The translations under genes were made by a program, and so were the position numbers. From Candidatus Nitrosopumilus sp. (GTDB lineage Archaea > Thermoproteota > Nitrososphaeria > Nitrososphaerales > Nitrosopumilaceae): a DNA stretch of 64,000 nucleotides. Position 1 is the first letter of the stretch. Every line of letters starts with the position of its first letter. The notes under the pieces are model-generated. The model made no database searches, was not told where the DNA came from, and worked only from the letters and a program-made list of their open reading frames with translations. The DNA is taken from positions 32,996 to 96,995 of the forward strand of contig JAOTVS010000002.1 of NCBI GenBank assembly GCA_029863275.1. The letters are read 5' to 3'. Positions 50,440 to 59,454 of this stretch are shown in pieces.

Positions 50440-51387
50440 TTAAAAAGTATCCAATCCTCGAAAATCAATCTTTACAGAAAAGCAGTCATATTCGTTTTCT
50501 TTTAATTGATGAATAGTTTTTTCTCTATTATTCTCATCAGTCAAAGCAAAAATACATCCTCCTCCACCAGCTCCAGTAATCTTTGCACCAAATGAATATT
50601 TTGTTGCAATCTCAATCATGTTTCTTAATTTTTCATTAGACACCCCAATGATTTCAAGATATTTTTGATTTTTTATCAAATTGCGTCCAATACATTTCAA
50701 ATCATTATTTTTTAGGCATACTAAAACATCCTCTATCAATTCATTTTCTTGAGTACACATCTTGGAAAATCTCTCTTCATTTTTTTCTTTGAATTGTTTT
50801 ACATTAGAAACTACCTCTTTTGTAGAGTGTTCTATTTTTGAATTTGCAATAACTAGTTCAAAATTTGGTTCAGAATCAATTCTTGAATAACCATTTTTTT
50901 TATCGTACTGAATTAGACCTCCATAAAGGCAAACAGTACAATCAGCACCTGAAGTATTTGGAAAAATGGTTTTTTCAGCTTCAATTGCCATTTGTAAAAT
51001 TTCTTCTTTAGATTTCTTTTCGAAAATTCCAGAAATAGCAGCTGCACCTGCAACACAACAAGCTGATGATGAACCTAATCCTACCCCCAAAGGAATTTCA
51101 GAATCTACTGTGATCTTCAGTCCTGATTTTTCCTCCTGTTTTCTAATTATCATATCTGCCAAAAAATAAAATGGTCTTAGGGGAGAATCTATTTTATTTA
51201 TTGGAGTTTTGGGATCAGCCACCAAATTTCCAATATTTGATTCTATCGTTATTTTATTATCAAAAGTTTTCTCTGCCGTGACTGTAATCCTTTTGTCAAT
51301 AGCACATAAGATCGCTTTAATTCCAAAAACTACAAAATGCTCCCCGAAAAGAATGATTTTTCCAGGTGCAGAAGCTTTTGATTTCAA
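50440..51387 (-). CDS. mvk: Mevalonate kinase
   Basis: A 315-residue GHMP kinase. It opens with SAPGKIILFGEHFVV, has the ATP loop P-L-G-x-G-L-G-S-S-S-A (residues about 99-109) and ends with the third motif KITGAGGGGCIFAL. It makes 5-phosphomevalonate. ATG overlaps the memo stop by 4 nt. Confidence 0.93.
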   Translation of the reverse strand: MKSKASAPGKIILFGEHFVVFGIKAILCAIDKRITVTAEKTFDNKITIESNIGNLVADPKTPINKIDSPLRPFYFLADMIIRKQEEKSGLKITVDSEIPLGVGLGSSSACCVAGAAAISGIFEKKSKEEILQMAIEAEKTIFPNTSGADCTVCLYGGLIQYDKKNGYSRIDSEPNFELVIANSKIEHSTKEVVSNVKQFKEKNEERFSKMCTQENELIEDVLVCLKNNDLKCIGRNLIKNQKYLEIIGVSNEKLRNMIEIATKYSFGAKITGAGGGGCIFALTDENNREKTIHQLKENEYDCFSVKIDFRGLDTF

Positions 51388-52217
51388 GTGAACGCTATTG
51401 ATCCATATCCAACTACAGAACTCATATCTCCAGTCACGTCTCCGCTAGTAGCATATTTGAGTAATTCTCCTTTTGTTGCACCGAGTTCTTTGCACGCAAT
51501 GATTGTGGATGCAATTGCACCATATCCACAAGCTGTAACTTTTCTTTTTTCTAAGACCTCATAAAATCGATCAACATCCATCTCCAAAATCGGTTTAATC
51601 AAAGCAGAATCTTGTTCATGTGCAAACTCATTTGGTTCGTAATGTGTAAAATCTGATGATCCGATAATGATGGTTTTTTTCTTTTTTGCAATTTGTGCAA
51701 TCGCTAATCCTACATCCTGAGCTACTTCTTTACTCTGATTAATGAGTGATATTGGTAAAATTTTAAAATTTGAAAAATTCTTTTGCAAAAAAGGGATTTG
51801 TACTTCTAGACTATGTTCTCTAGTATGAGAAAAAAAATCTAACTCTACATTTTGTGATATTTGAGAAATCTCCTCTGCAACCTCAGAATCTACTTCTACT
51901 TTTCCAAGTGGAGTTTCCCATTGACAATTCTTCATTGTTGCAATACTTCTACCAATCCCCCAATGATTGGGTCCAATAATTATGAATAATTCAGGCGATT
52001 CTGATGATATTGAATAAAAAGAGTGACATGCTATTGGTCCAGAATATACAAAACCGGCATGTGGACATATCACTCCAAAAATTTTTTTTCCATTTTCTTT
52101 TTGAAAATTTTTCCCGGGTCCAAGTTGATGTACAAAACAATCATCTATTAATTTAATTAATTTGTTTTTTTCACTGGGATAGAACATTCCGGCTACTGCC
52201 GGTGTTCTAATTTGCAT
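51384..52217 (-). CDS. MEMO1 family protein (AMMECR1/Memo-like dioxygenase fold)
   Basis: A 277-residue protein with the MEMO fold. It begins IRTPAVAGMFYP and has CPHAGFVYSGP and SSDFTHYE blocks with the metal-site His/Cys positions of this family (related to class III non-haem iron dioxygenases). Its function in archaea is not known; its constant place between rps2 and mvk in archaeal genomes suggests a link to lipid or translation control. Start overlaps the rps2 stop (TAATG). Confidence 0.9.
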   Translation of the reverse strand: MQIRTPAVAGMFYPSEKNKLIKLIDDCFVHQLGPGKNFQKENGKKIFGVICPHAGFVYSGPIACHSFYSISSESPELFIIIGPNHWGIGRSIATMKNCQWETPLGKVEVDSEVAEEISQISQNVELDFFSHTREHSLEVQIPFLQKNFSNFKILPISLINQSKEVAQDVGLAIAQIAKKKKTIIIGSSDFTHYEPNEFAHEQDSALIKPILEMDVDRFYEVLEKRKVTACGYGAIASTIIACKELGATKGELLKYATSGDVTGDMSSVVGYGSIAFT

Positions 52218-52840
52218 TACTCGATTTCCTCTTCCGTGATTTTTGTTTCGAAATCATCTATTTCATATTTCATTGATTCATCTTCTTTTAATTCTCCTCG
52301 TTCTATGAGAATTTGGCGGACCAATAACCAATATACTGTAGCAAGTGCTTTTCTACCTCTATTATTTGCAGGTATTATTACATCTAATTTTGAGGTAATG
52401 TTATCTGTATTTGAGATTCCGATGATTGGTATTCCTGCATTAGTTGCCTCAATTATGGCCTGTTCATCAACTTGTGGATCTGAAATTAAAACTAATTTTG
52501 GTTCAATATAGTAAGGTAACGATGGATTTGTCAGGGTTCCGGGCAAAAACCTCCCAAGTAATTTTTTAGTACCTAGCATTTCACAAAATTTCTCAATCGG
52601 TGTATTGGCATACTGTCGTCCAGAACAAACTATGAGCTTATCTGTTCCAAGCCTGTTAATGAATTTCGCAGCTGTTTTAATTTTTTCAAGAGTGATATCA
52701 AGATCTAGCATATAGAGGCCCTCCGGACTTGCTTTTGTTATGAATGGAGTCATGAATTTTGTTTTAACTTGTGTTCCAACTCTAATGCCTGTTGAGAGCA
52801 CCTTCTTTTTTAGATCTGTAGACTCTGATTGTTGACTCAT
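52217..52840 (-). CDS. rps2: 30S ribosomal protein uS2
   Basis: A 207-residue small-subunit protein. Conserved uS2 blocks: STGIRVGTQVKTKFM, C-S-G-R-Q-Y-A, PGTLTNPS, V-I-S-D-P-x-x-D-x-x-A-I, and the C-terminal acidic tail. ATG 52840 is chosen; the codons before it lie beyond the family start and follow enolase. Typical archaeal cluster rpoN-eno-rps2. Confidence 0.93.
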   Translation of the reverse strand: MSQQSESTDLKKKVLSTGIRVGTQVKTKFMTPFITKASPEGLYMLDLDITLEKIKTAAKFINRLGTDKLIVCSGRQYANTPIEKFCEMLGTKKLLGRFLPGTLTNPSLPYYIEPKLVLISDPQVDEQAIIEATNAGIPIIGISNTDNITSKLDVIIPANNRGRKALATVYWLLVRQILIERGELKEDESMKYEIDDFETKITEEEIE

Positions 52841-52847
52841 GACGATT

Positions 52848-54086
52848 TTAAATCTCAACCATACCGCGTATTAAATCATGCTCTGACAGGCGTAAAAGCT
52901 CATTTAATTTAGATACTCTTTCTCCACCAACTATACCTACTTTGAGCATTTTAGATTTGGTTGCTAAACCAATATGTGCTATATGTGAATCCGTGGATTC
53001 GCCAGATCTATGTGATGTGATAAGTTTTACATTGTTATGGTTTGCTTCATTGGCAAATTCTAAAGCGTCATAGAGACTTCCTGCTTGATTGACTTTGAGA
53101 ATGGCTGCATTACAAGATTTTATTTCAATCGCTTTACGTAAAATGTCTTTATTTGTAACAGTGAGGTCATCTCCTGTTACCAAAGTATTTGGAAATTTTT
53201 TCGTCAATTCTGCCATGTCTTCAAAAGCTTCTTCATGGACTGCATCTTCAGCATAGATCAACTTGTATTTTTCAATGATGTTTGCAGCAAATTCAATTTG
53301 TTGTTCAGAAGAATTCTCAAATCCCGCTCTTTCGTAAAGATATTTTTTCTTTTCCTCATTCCATTGAGTTGAAGAAGCAAAGTCTACTCCTAAAGAAACC
53401 TCTTTTCCTAAAGTGTAACCTAAATTTTCAATGGCCAGTGCAGAAACCTCTAGGGCTTTTTCATTGTCTAATTTTGGAGCCCATCCTCCTTCATCTCCCC
53501 TTCCATTGGTAAAATTGGGATCTTTTTTTTCTAAAACTTTACGTAATTCCTTGTGTACCAAAAGATTAGTTTCTATCGCATCTCTAATATTATCTGCTCC
53601 TGTTGCACAGATTAAAATTTCTTGTATGTCAGGAGTTCCAGGACCTGCATGAGCACCACCACCTAAAATATTTCCTAAAGGATACGGAAACTTGAATGTA
53701 GCATCAGAAGATAAGGTTTGGAACAATGGCTGATCCAATGACTTTGATGCAGATTCCATCGATGCAATTGTAACTGCAAAGGCCAAAGCGCCCCCAATTT
53801 TTGAATAATTTGACGAACCATCCAAACTTTTTAGGGTATCATGAATGGATTTTAAATCTAAAACATCAAGCCCAATAAATTTCTGAGAGTTATTATTTAG
53901 GATTTGAAGACTATCTTCTGGTTTTTCATTTGGAAAACTTATTGCTTCATATTTGCCTACACTAGCTCCCGAGGGTGCGCACACTCTTCCAAAAAATTTG
54001 TTATCTGCAATAATGTCAACTTCGATAGTTTTACTTCCTCTACTATTGTAGATGATTCGTCCTTCAATTGATGTGATTTTTGCCAA
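52848..54086 (-). CDS. eno: Enolase
   Basis: A 412-residue glycolytic/gluconeogenic enolase interconverting 2-phosphoglycerate and phosphoenolpyruvate. It has the start I-x-x-x-E-G-R-x-I-x-x-S-R-G, the metal Asp/Glu region (GVDFASS, YAEDAVHEEAFE, TGDDLTVTN) and the catalytic L-K-V-N-Q-x-G-S and S-H-R-S-G-E-S-T-D blocks. Length normal. Located between rpoN and rps2, 1 bp after rpoN. Confidence 0.95.
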   Translation of the reverse strand: MAKITSIEGRIIYNSRGSKTIEVDIIADNKFFGRVCAPSGASVGKYEAISFPNEKPEDSLQILNNNSQKFIGLDVLDLKSIHDTLKSLDGSSNYSKIGGALAFAVTIASMESASKSLDQPLFQTLSSDATFKFPYPLGNILGGGAHAGPGTPDIQEILICATGADNIRDAIETNLLVHKELRKVLEKKDPNFTNGRGDEGGWAPKLDNEKALEVSALAIENLGYTLGKEVSLGVDFASSTQWNEEKKKYLYERAGFENSSEQQIEFAANIIEKYKLIYAEDAVHEEAFEDMAELTKKFPNTLVTGDDLTVTNKDILRKAIEIKSCNAAILKVNQAGSLYDALEFANEANHNNVKLITSHRSGESTDSHIAHIGLATKSKMLKVGIVGGERVSKLNELLRLSEHDLIRGMVEI

Positions 54087-54087
54087 T

Positions 54088-54324
54088 CTATTCTAACTCA
54101 GATTGAACTTCTTGGTGTCTTCTCTGAATGGCTTCATAAAAAGGAATTACTTGCTGAATGGTCTCAACTGTGGTTAAAAGCATCCTTCTACAACAATATC
54201 TACTAATTCCCAAAGAATCTAAAACTTTACCTGGATTTTCTCCTGATTTTACCTTATTTTGATAGTCTTCAAATTTATCTGCAACTAGATTTCCACATGT
54301 GAAACATCTTACAGGAACTAACAT
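54088..54324 (-). CDS. rpoN: RNA polymerase subunit Rpb10/RpoN
   Basis: A 78-residue archaeal RNA polymerase zinc subunit N. It starts MLVPVRCFTCGN and has the second Cys pair RYCCRRM, as in eukaryotic Rpb10. It supports polymerase assembly. ATG 54324 is chosen because the family starts there exactly; an open frame of 12 more codons upstream is not homologous. First gene of the eight-gene operon. Confidence 0.94.
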   Translation of the reverse strand: MLVPVRCFTCGNLVADKFEDYQNKVKSGENPGKVLDSLGISRYCCRRMLLTTVETIQQVIPFYEAIQRRHQEVQSELE

Positions 54325-54376
54325 ACGAACGAAAAAGTAATCAAGGATTATAAAAACCATACAAGCAATTTTTCCT

Positions 54377-54461
54377 GCGGGCGTCGCCCAGCCTGGCCAA
54401 AGGCGCTAGCTTGAGGGGCTAGTCTCTCAGGAGTTCATGGGTTCAAATCCCATCGCCCGCA
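54377..54461 (+). tRNA. tRNA-Leu (GAG)
   Basis: An 85-nt class II tRNA with a long variable arm. Acceptor GCGGGCG/CGCCCGC, discriminator A, anticodon stem CTAGC/GCTAG, loop TTGAGGG, anticodon GAG. T-arm ATGGG/CCCAT with a normal TTCAAAT loop. It is encoded opposite to the neighbouring rpoN operon. No intron, no encoded CCA. Confidence 0.93.
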
Positions 54462-54488
54462 TACAAATTTGTTATTTTGGGAAGTAAA

Positions 54489-55103
54489 TTATTTCTGTAG
54501 TTTGTTTAATGCTTTAATCAATTCAGATCGCCTTTTTTCCTCTGTAATTGCACCTCTTACATCATCGACCAAAATCCTATTTACGTCAATTTTTCTTCTA
54601 GCTTCTTTAACAACTTTATCGTACATTGAAAATGGGTATAAATTCAGATACAAATTCTCCATAATTTCAAATATTTTCAAAGCTTTCTCAGTTTCGCCGA
54701 TTCGAATTTTGTCAAAAACCATTCGCTTCAATTCTCCAACACAGTCTAATAGTCCTAAAACGTATGATTCCTCCATTACTTTTAATTTTTCATTAGAAGG
54801 GATCTCCTTGTTTTCAACTACTGCTAGTAAACATGCAGCCTCTACATACTCTTGCTCTGATGTAATTAAATAGCGTCGTAAATTTGATGTTGCTTTTTTC
54901 CTATATTTTGTTAATAACAAATCAACTCCTAACAGATTTTTCTTCGCTGTTTTTAAATCTCCTTTGTGTATGGAAATTATTGCACGACTACAGAGAATAA
55001 CTATTTCACGAGTATTTTTTAGTAAAAATTCTCTATCGTCTTGAGTATTTGCTAATGATTTTGAAATTTTATCTAAAGATGATTTTACATTTTTTAAGGT
55101 CAT
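54489..55103 (-). CDS. Translin family protein
   Basis: A 204-residue all-helical protein of the translin/TRAX family. The C-terminal block L-Y-P-F-S-x-Y-D-x-V-V-K-E-A-R-R-K-I-D-V-N-R-I-L-V-x-D-V-R-G-A-I-T is characteristic. Eukaryotic translin-TRAX forms octamers that bind and cut RNA; archaeal homologues are octameric RNA/DNA-binding or nuclease proteins. A role in RNA metabolism is likely; details not known. Confidence 0.88.
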   Translation of the reverse strand: MTLKNVKSSLDKISKSLANTQDDREFLLKNTREIVILCSRAIISIHKGDLKTAKKNLLGVDLLLTKYRKKATSNLRRYLITSEQEYVEAACLLAVVENKEIPSNEKLKVMEESYVLGLLDCVGELKRMVFDKIRIGETEKALKIFEIMENLYLNLYPFSMYDKVVKEARRKIDVNRILVDDVRGAITEEKRRSELIKALNKLQK

Positions 55104-55316
55104 TCTAGATTTGTGTAAAAACTAGGATAAAGCCGTTTGTAAATGAATAATATGTCCTCCCTTGGAATAATTATGTAAGTACCAGAACAGGCATAATAAT
55201 TTTTAAAAAAAATCAAATTTTTCATTTTTTATAACCCTTACTCTAAATTTCTACTGATTATTGATTAGAATAAATCCTGCTTTTTCCTTATTAGTAAAAA
55301 ATTATTTAACATAACC

Positions 55317-56204
55317 ATGATGAATAACATCACGCGACCAAATTTGTTATCAGCGATACTCATAATTGTTGCAGGCGTGATGATAATTTCTTTCACAAAT
55401 AATGGCGAAACAGCTTTTGCAGAATCTGAATCAACATCTACAATTCTAGTTTCTGAAAAATTGAAAAATGATCCAATTGCAATGAAAATAATTGCTGAAA
55501 TGGAAGCACAAAAATTAAGATACAAACAAATTTCAGAAGGGAAAGTACCGGCAATTCCACTAACTCAAGAACAAATTGAGGTTGAGAAAACCAGAAAAAT
55601 TGTAGATAATCGACTACAAGAAGATCTTAAATCAATGAATAAAAAATATTTGGACTTTACCCCAAGAAATGCATTTGCAAAATTTGTAGAGACTGTAAAT
55701 GAGACGTATCATGGAATTTTCTGGGACCAATTTGATTATTTGGAAGCAAAGGTTCAACTTGCAATTGCTGCAAAGAATGTAGTTTTAGAAAATGGAGGAT
55801 CATTTTATGATGCTCAGCGAGAATATTTCAAATACGCATCAATGCCAAGGGTTGATATGATAAATTATATCGAAGAGCTCAATATCAAGTATGGATTTGC
55901 AAATGAGGATATTCAATCACACTTTGATTCAAATGGAAAACTTCCAAGATTTGAAGATGACAAAGATGCACCATGTTATGGATGTGAAAACATTGATTCC
56001 AATCCTGAGTCACAAACTGAAGGCGAAATTACTAATGTAATTAATAATGTCAAGGTTAAACCAAAAAGCGAACTTACCCTCCTTCAAGAACATCTATCTG
56101 GACTCAGACAACAATTTTTAGATGCAACTGATCTTGACCAGAAAAAATCACTTGTTGATTCCCTTAATGAAACCGTTAAAAAAATACAAAACCTTACCTA
56201 TTAA
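55317..56204 (+). CDS. Secreted hypothetical protein
   Basis: A 295-residue exported protein. Signal peptide residues 1-35 (a hydrophobic run ending AFA). The mature part is helical and charged, with a single C-x2-C (CYGC, about 220-223) and a Leu-rich C-terminal helix (about 255-290, a probable coiled coil). No C-terminal anchor. No family recognised. Two adjacent ATGs (55317, 55320) compete as start. A stem-loop follows the stop. Confidence 0.65.
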   Translation: MMNNITRPNLLSAILIIVAGVMIISFTNNGETAFAESESTSTILVSEKLKNDPIAMKIIAEMEAQKLRYKQISEGKVPAIPLTQEQIEVEKTRKIVDNRLQEDLKSMNKKYLDFTPRNAFAKFVETVNETYHGIFWDQFDYLEAKVQLAIAAKNVVLENGGSFYDAQREYFKYASMPRVDMINYIEELNIKYGFANEDIQSHFDSNGKLPRFEDDKDAPCYGCENIDSNPESQTEGEITNVINNVKVKPKSELTLLQEHLSGLRQQFLDATDLDQKKSLVDSLNETVKKIQNLTY

Positions 56205-56214
56205 CAAATATTCT

Positions 56215-56230
56215 GATACATGATTGTATC
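56215..56230 (+). terminator. Stem-loop after the secreted protein gene
   Basis: GATACA-TGAT-TGTATC is a 6-bp perfect hairpin, 10 bp after the stop codon and followed by TTATTCT. It is a plausible transcript end. Archaeal terminators are mainly T-runs, so confidence is limited. Confidence 0.35.
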
Positions 56231-56303
56231 TTATTCTAACTTAGGTTTTCACTACCTTATATTTCATAATAAAATACCTGAATGATTTAATATTTGAAAC
56301 AAA

Positions 56304-56978
56304 CTAATGACGATTCTTGGGTAAAAATGGAATTATGGCTCTTACAAATTCCATAAGGTTCTTTGTTTGCATGTATACAATTCCAGGTCCTATGATCTCC
56401 ATTACCAAGGCTTCTCCGCCAAATATAGTGGTCTTGAATCCTCCATGTTTAGTTACCCTGTAATTTGCAGTACTGCTTAATGCAACTAGTTGATAATTAT
56501 CTAAAGTCATTTTTTCTCCCACTTTTAATTCTGTCTTTAAAATACCTCCCCATCCATTAACAAACATGTCTCCTGTACCGACTGTTTTTAACATGAACAT
56601 ATTGGTGCCAAAAATTCCCTTTGTGAATCCTTGCCATTTAGTATCTAATGTTAGATCACTAGTAGATCCTACAAATGCTCCGGAGTTTATAATGAATTCT
56701 TGGTCTATCTTAATAACCTCGATGTCTCCAAGCATGTTTCCAGTAAGACCTAATCTACAGTGATCTTCTTGAGCGATAAATTCATTTACAAAAAAGGACT
56801 CACCTCCCAAGGCGGCTGTCTTGAGTGATTTTAAAAAACCACCTTTCCTCATTTTAGTTTCAGTTTTAATATTGCCTCGAATATACACCAATGCAGCTGC
56901 TTCAGATATGATTTTCTCTCCTTCACTCATTGTAAATTCAATTAATCCCATTGGATTTTTTACAATTTTATATTCCAA
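56304..56978 (-). CDS. AIM24 / TIGR00266 family protein
   Basis: A 224-residue beta-rich protein of the AIM24 family (tryptophan-RNA-binding attenuator-like fold): Y-K-I-x-x-x-P-M-G-L-I-E-F start, R-G-G-F-L-K-S-L-K, G-G-E-S-F-F-V-N and G-x-G-x-x-F-V-N-G-W-G blocks. Eukaryotic AIM24 affects mitochondrial membranes, but the prokaryotic role is unknown. Monocistronic. Confidence 0.85.
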   Translation of the reverse strand: MEYKIVKNPMGLIEFTMSEGEKIISEAAALVYIRGNIKTETKMRKGGFLKSLKTAALGGESFFVNEFIAQEDHCRLGLTGNMLGDIEVIKIDQEFIINSGAFVGSTSDLTLDTKWQGFTKGIFGTNMFMLKTVGTGDMFVNGWGGILKTELKVGEKMTLDNYQLVALSSTANYRVTKHGGFKTTIFGGEALVMEIIGPGIVYMQTKNLMEFVRAIIPFLPKNRH

Positions 56979-57296
56979 TAATAAAACTACGATATTAGTA
57001 GAAAATAAGAGTTTGCGGAACTCAAGATGCTAAATCTCTACAAATGTCTGGAATCGTCAAAATTATGAATAAACTATAATTTCAAAATATAACCAAATTA
57101 TTGATACAATTTTTACCAACGTTAAAAATAAAAAATAAGATTAAAGACAAAAAATTTCTAAATAATTTTCCACTTGAGTGGATGTTTAGGACAGACCTCT
57201 TAAGAAATCCTAAATTTTACTACGTCAATATTGTTTTAGTGGCAATTGTTAAAATTAACATAAAACAGTGAGAATTTGTTAAAGGAATGATAATAA
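56979..57296. other. Gene-free interval between AIM24 and the wHTH gene
   Basis: 318 bp of AT-rich sequence. It contains the AIM24 promoter on its left side and that of the wHTH gene on its right side. A 29-codon frame with a hydrophobic end (about 57182-57271) is the only candidate; I do not call it. No repeat or hairpin stands out. Confidence 0.45.
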
Positions 57297-57590
57297 TTGG
57301 CAGCGGGGTATAGGGATCGTACTTACATTAGAAAAGACATTATCTTAATTTTATCAGAATATGGGGAAATGAATCAAACAAAACTGTTGAGTTATTGCGG
57401 ATTAAACATTGCAAAACATAAAGAAATACTAGTAGATATGGAGCAAAAAGGATTAATTGAAAGAAAAGAGGAACCTTGGGGAAAAAAAACGATAATAAAA
57501 TTCAAGGTTAGTACTAAAGGATATGAATTTTGTAAATTAATTTTAGAACCCTATGAAGATATGTTTCCACGAGGGAAAGGAGAAGAGTAA
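57297..57590 (+). CDS. Winged-helix transcriptional regulator
   Basis: A 97-residue small wHTH protein: R-K-D-I-I-L-I-L-S-E-Y-G-E-M-N-Q-T-K-L-L-S-Y-C-G-L helix-turn-helix, a second helix (KHKEILVDMEQKGLI) and a beta wing ending in T-I-I-K-F-K-V-S-T-K-G-Y. This is the archaeal 'small winged-helix' type. TTG 57297 has AAAGGA upstream at about 10 nt. The membrane protein gene follows after 45 nt, so the two may be an operon. Confidence 0.75.
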   Translation: MAAGYRDRTYIRKDIILILSEYGEMNQTKLLSYCGLNIAKHKEILVDMEQKGLIERKEEPWGKKTIIKFKVSTKGYEFCKLILEPYEDMFPRGKGEE

Positions 57591-57635
57591 CAATGTTATC
57601 TAAAGGTTTTAAGCCAAACTTGGAGGTTTTATTCT

Positions 57636-58094
57636 GTGGGTAATTCAAGCAGGGACAAGAAACATGATAGCATCTTTGAGATAATGGATGGAATGATGTT
57701 CCAATTAAGCAAAACAAAAAAAATGTTCATGATAATGATATTGACTACATTAATCATTCCCCCCATCGCTTTAGTGGCAATGACTAGCGCTCTAGATTCT
57801 CCGTTTACTGATAAATTTGACCAAAGGTTAGAACAGCGAATAAACGAACGCTGCAGACAAAGTGATATACCACAAAGAGATTGCGCCATCCTAAAAGATA
57901 GACTCTTAAATACAAATAGTGATAGAGTGCTTCTACAACCTGCTCAGTTGTTGATTTTTGCGATTTCATTAATATGGTTAGGTATTGGAATAAAGCAGTG
58001 GCTTTCTCTATCAAAATGGGATAAAAAATACCAGAAATTTAGAGAAAGACAAGAAAGCGTTGACAAAAAATTAGATGAATATTTTGAAGATTAA
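57636..58094 (+). CDS. Membrane protein with two helices, partner of wHTH gene
   Basis: A 152-residue protein. Two membrane helices at about 30-50 and 105-125 border an external domain of about 55 residues with two Cys (CRQSDIPQRDC) that could form a disulfide. The C-terminal tail is a charged helix in the cytosol. Start GTG 57636. No family recognised. It may sense an external signal for the wHTH (inference from arrangement). Confidence 0.6.
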   Translation: MGNSSRDKKHDSIFEIMDGMMFQLSKTKKMFMIMILTTLIIPPIALVAMTSALDSPFTDKFDQRLEQRINERCRQSDIPQRDCAILKDRLLNTNSDRVLLQPAQLLIFAISLIWLGIGIKQWLSLSKWDKKYQKFRERQESVDKKLDEYFED

Positions 58095-58204
58095 TGGATT
58101 AAATCTCCTTTAGGACTAACAGATCCAACAATTGATAAAAAAATTTGTTTTAGTCTCAAAATGTATTCTCAAAGCTCATATTTTACATCCATTTTTATCA
58201 TATT

Positions 58205-58849
58205 ATGGAAATATCTGTGGATCAAATGTATCAAATAGAAAATAACGGACATGATATGGGATTTTTAAAAAAATTCATGATGGAAAACGCTGGGGCAGCA
58301 GCAGTAAAAAGATTAGCAGATAAATTAGATCTTAAAAAAAAAGAGATTTTGATTTTTGTTGGAATGGGAAATAATGGCGGAGATGGTTTAGTAATGGCAA
58401 GGCATCTTTCAGGTTATGGCTCAAAGGTAACTGTAGTTTTACTAGGACTCCCTGAAAAAATTAAAACTGAAGAGAGTAGTTGGAACTGGTCCATCTTGAA
58501 GAAAATGCCTTCTGTAAAATTAATTTCAGGCAATGAAATTAATTTTGATTTTACTCCTGATATTGTCATTGACGGAATTTTAGGTACCGGGATTTCAGGT
58601 GAAATTAAAGAACCATATGCATCTGCAATAAATTACATAAATGAACTAAACTGCTTCAAGTTGGCAGTAGATGTTCCATCTGGATTAAATCCTGATAATG
58701 GAGAAACTGCAAATATTTTTGTAAAATCCAATATGACAGTTACATTTCATAAAATGAAAAGAGGTATACCAAAAAGAACGGACCTTACAGGAGAACTATA
58801 TGTTGAAAAAATAGGAATACCACCAGAAGCTGAAGAGGATGTGTTATGA
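58205..58849 (+). CDS. nnrE: NAD(P)H-hydrate epimerase (YjeF N-domain)
   Basis: A 214-residue YjeF_N protein that repairs damaged NAD(P)H by epimerising NAD(P)HX. It has the glycine motif V-G-M-G-N-N-G-G-D-G-L-V-M-A-R-H-L (about 52-68) and D-G-I-L-G-T-G with the catalytic Asp. The dehydratase domain NnrD, usually fused in archaea, is absent here. Overlaps the MBL gene by 4 nt. Confidence 0.9.
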   Translation: MEISVDQMYQIENNGHDMGFLKKFMMENAGAAAVKRLADKLDLKKKEILIFVGMGNNGGDGLVMARHLSGYGSKVTVVLLGLPEKIKTEESSWNWSILKKMPSVKLISGNEINFDFTPDIVIDGILGTGISGEIKEPYASAINYINELNCFKLAVDVPSGLNPDNGETANIFVKSNMTVTFHKMKRGIPKRTDLTGELYVEKIGIPPEAEEDVL

Positions 58850-59454
58850 AAGTTCATCAAATCCAAGTCGGAAGTATGGCAAATTTTACTTACGTAGTTG
58901 AAGACAATGAAACAAATGAAGGAATTGTAATTGATCCTTCTTGGGATCTGGATCAAATTGAGCAGGTTATTACCAGAAATGGTTTGAAAATAAAATACAT
59001 TGTAAATACTCACCATCATTTTGATCACACACTTGGAAATGAAGCATTGGCAAAATCCACAGGTGCTAAAATAATTCAACATGAAGAATCTACACTCCAA
59101 AACGATGTTACAGTCAAAGATGGAGATGTTATTACTTTTGGAAATTCTAAGTTGCAAGTATTACATACACCTGGACACTCTAGGGATAGCATTTGTTTGA
59201 TTGGCGACGGGAAAATTTTTTCAGGTGACACACTTTTTGTGGGCAACTGTGGGAGAATTGATTTACCGGGGGGAAGTGCGAAAGATCTTTATCATAGTCT
59301 TTTTGATGTTTTATACTCTTTAGATGATGATCTGACTTTATATTCTGGGCACAATTATGGCCCATCTTCAGTATCTACAATTGGAAAAGAGAAAACCACA
59401 AATCTTGTAATGCAAAGAAAAACTGAGCAAGAATTTCTTGATATGATGGGATAG
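58846..59454 (+). CDS. Metallo-beta-lactamase-fold hydrolase (glyoxalase II-like)
   Basis: A 202-residue MBL-fold hydrolase. The zinc motif T-H-H-H-F-D-H (about 56-62), then H-T-P-G-H-S-x-D-S-I and the C-terminal G-H-N-Y-G-P are complete. It resembles hydroxyacylglutathione hydrolase-like enzymes; the substrate in an archaeon without glutathione is unknown. Between nnrE and cobT with overlaps on both sides, so co-translated. Confidence 0.88.
   Translation: MKVHQIQVGSMANFTYVVEDNETNEGIVIDPSWDLDQIEQVITRNGLKIKYIVNTHHHFDHTLGNEALAKSTGAKIIQHEESTLQNDVTVKDGDVITFGNSKLQVLHTPGHSRDSICLIGDGKIFSGDTLFVGNCGRIDLPGGSAKDLYHSLFDVLYSLDDDLTLYSGHNYGPSSVSTIGKEKTTNLVMQRKTEQEFLDMMG

Noticed and set aside
57182-57271. 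29-codon frame with hydrophobic C-terminal part before the wHTH gene
   Set aside because: No ribosome site or clear TATA spacing, and the composition is compatible with AT-rich noncoding sequence.
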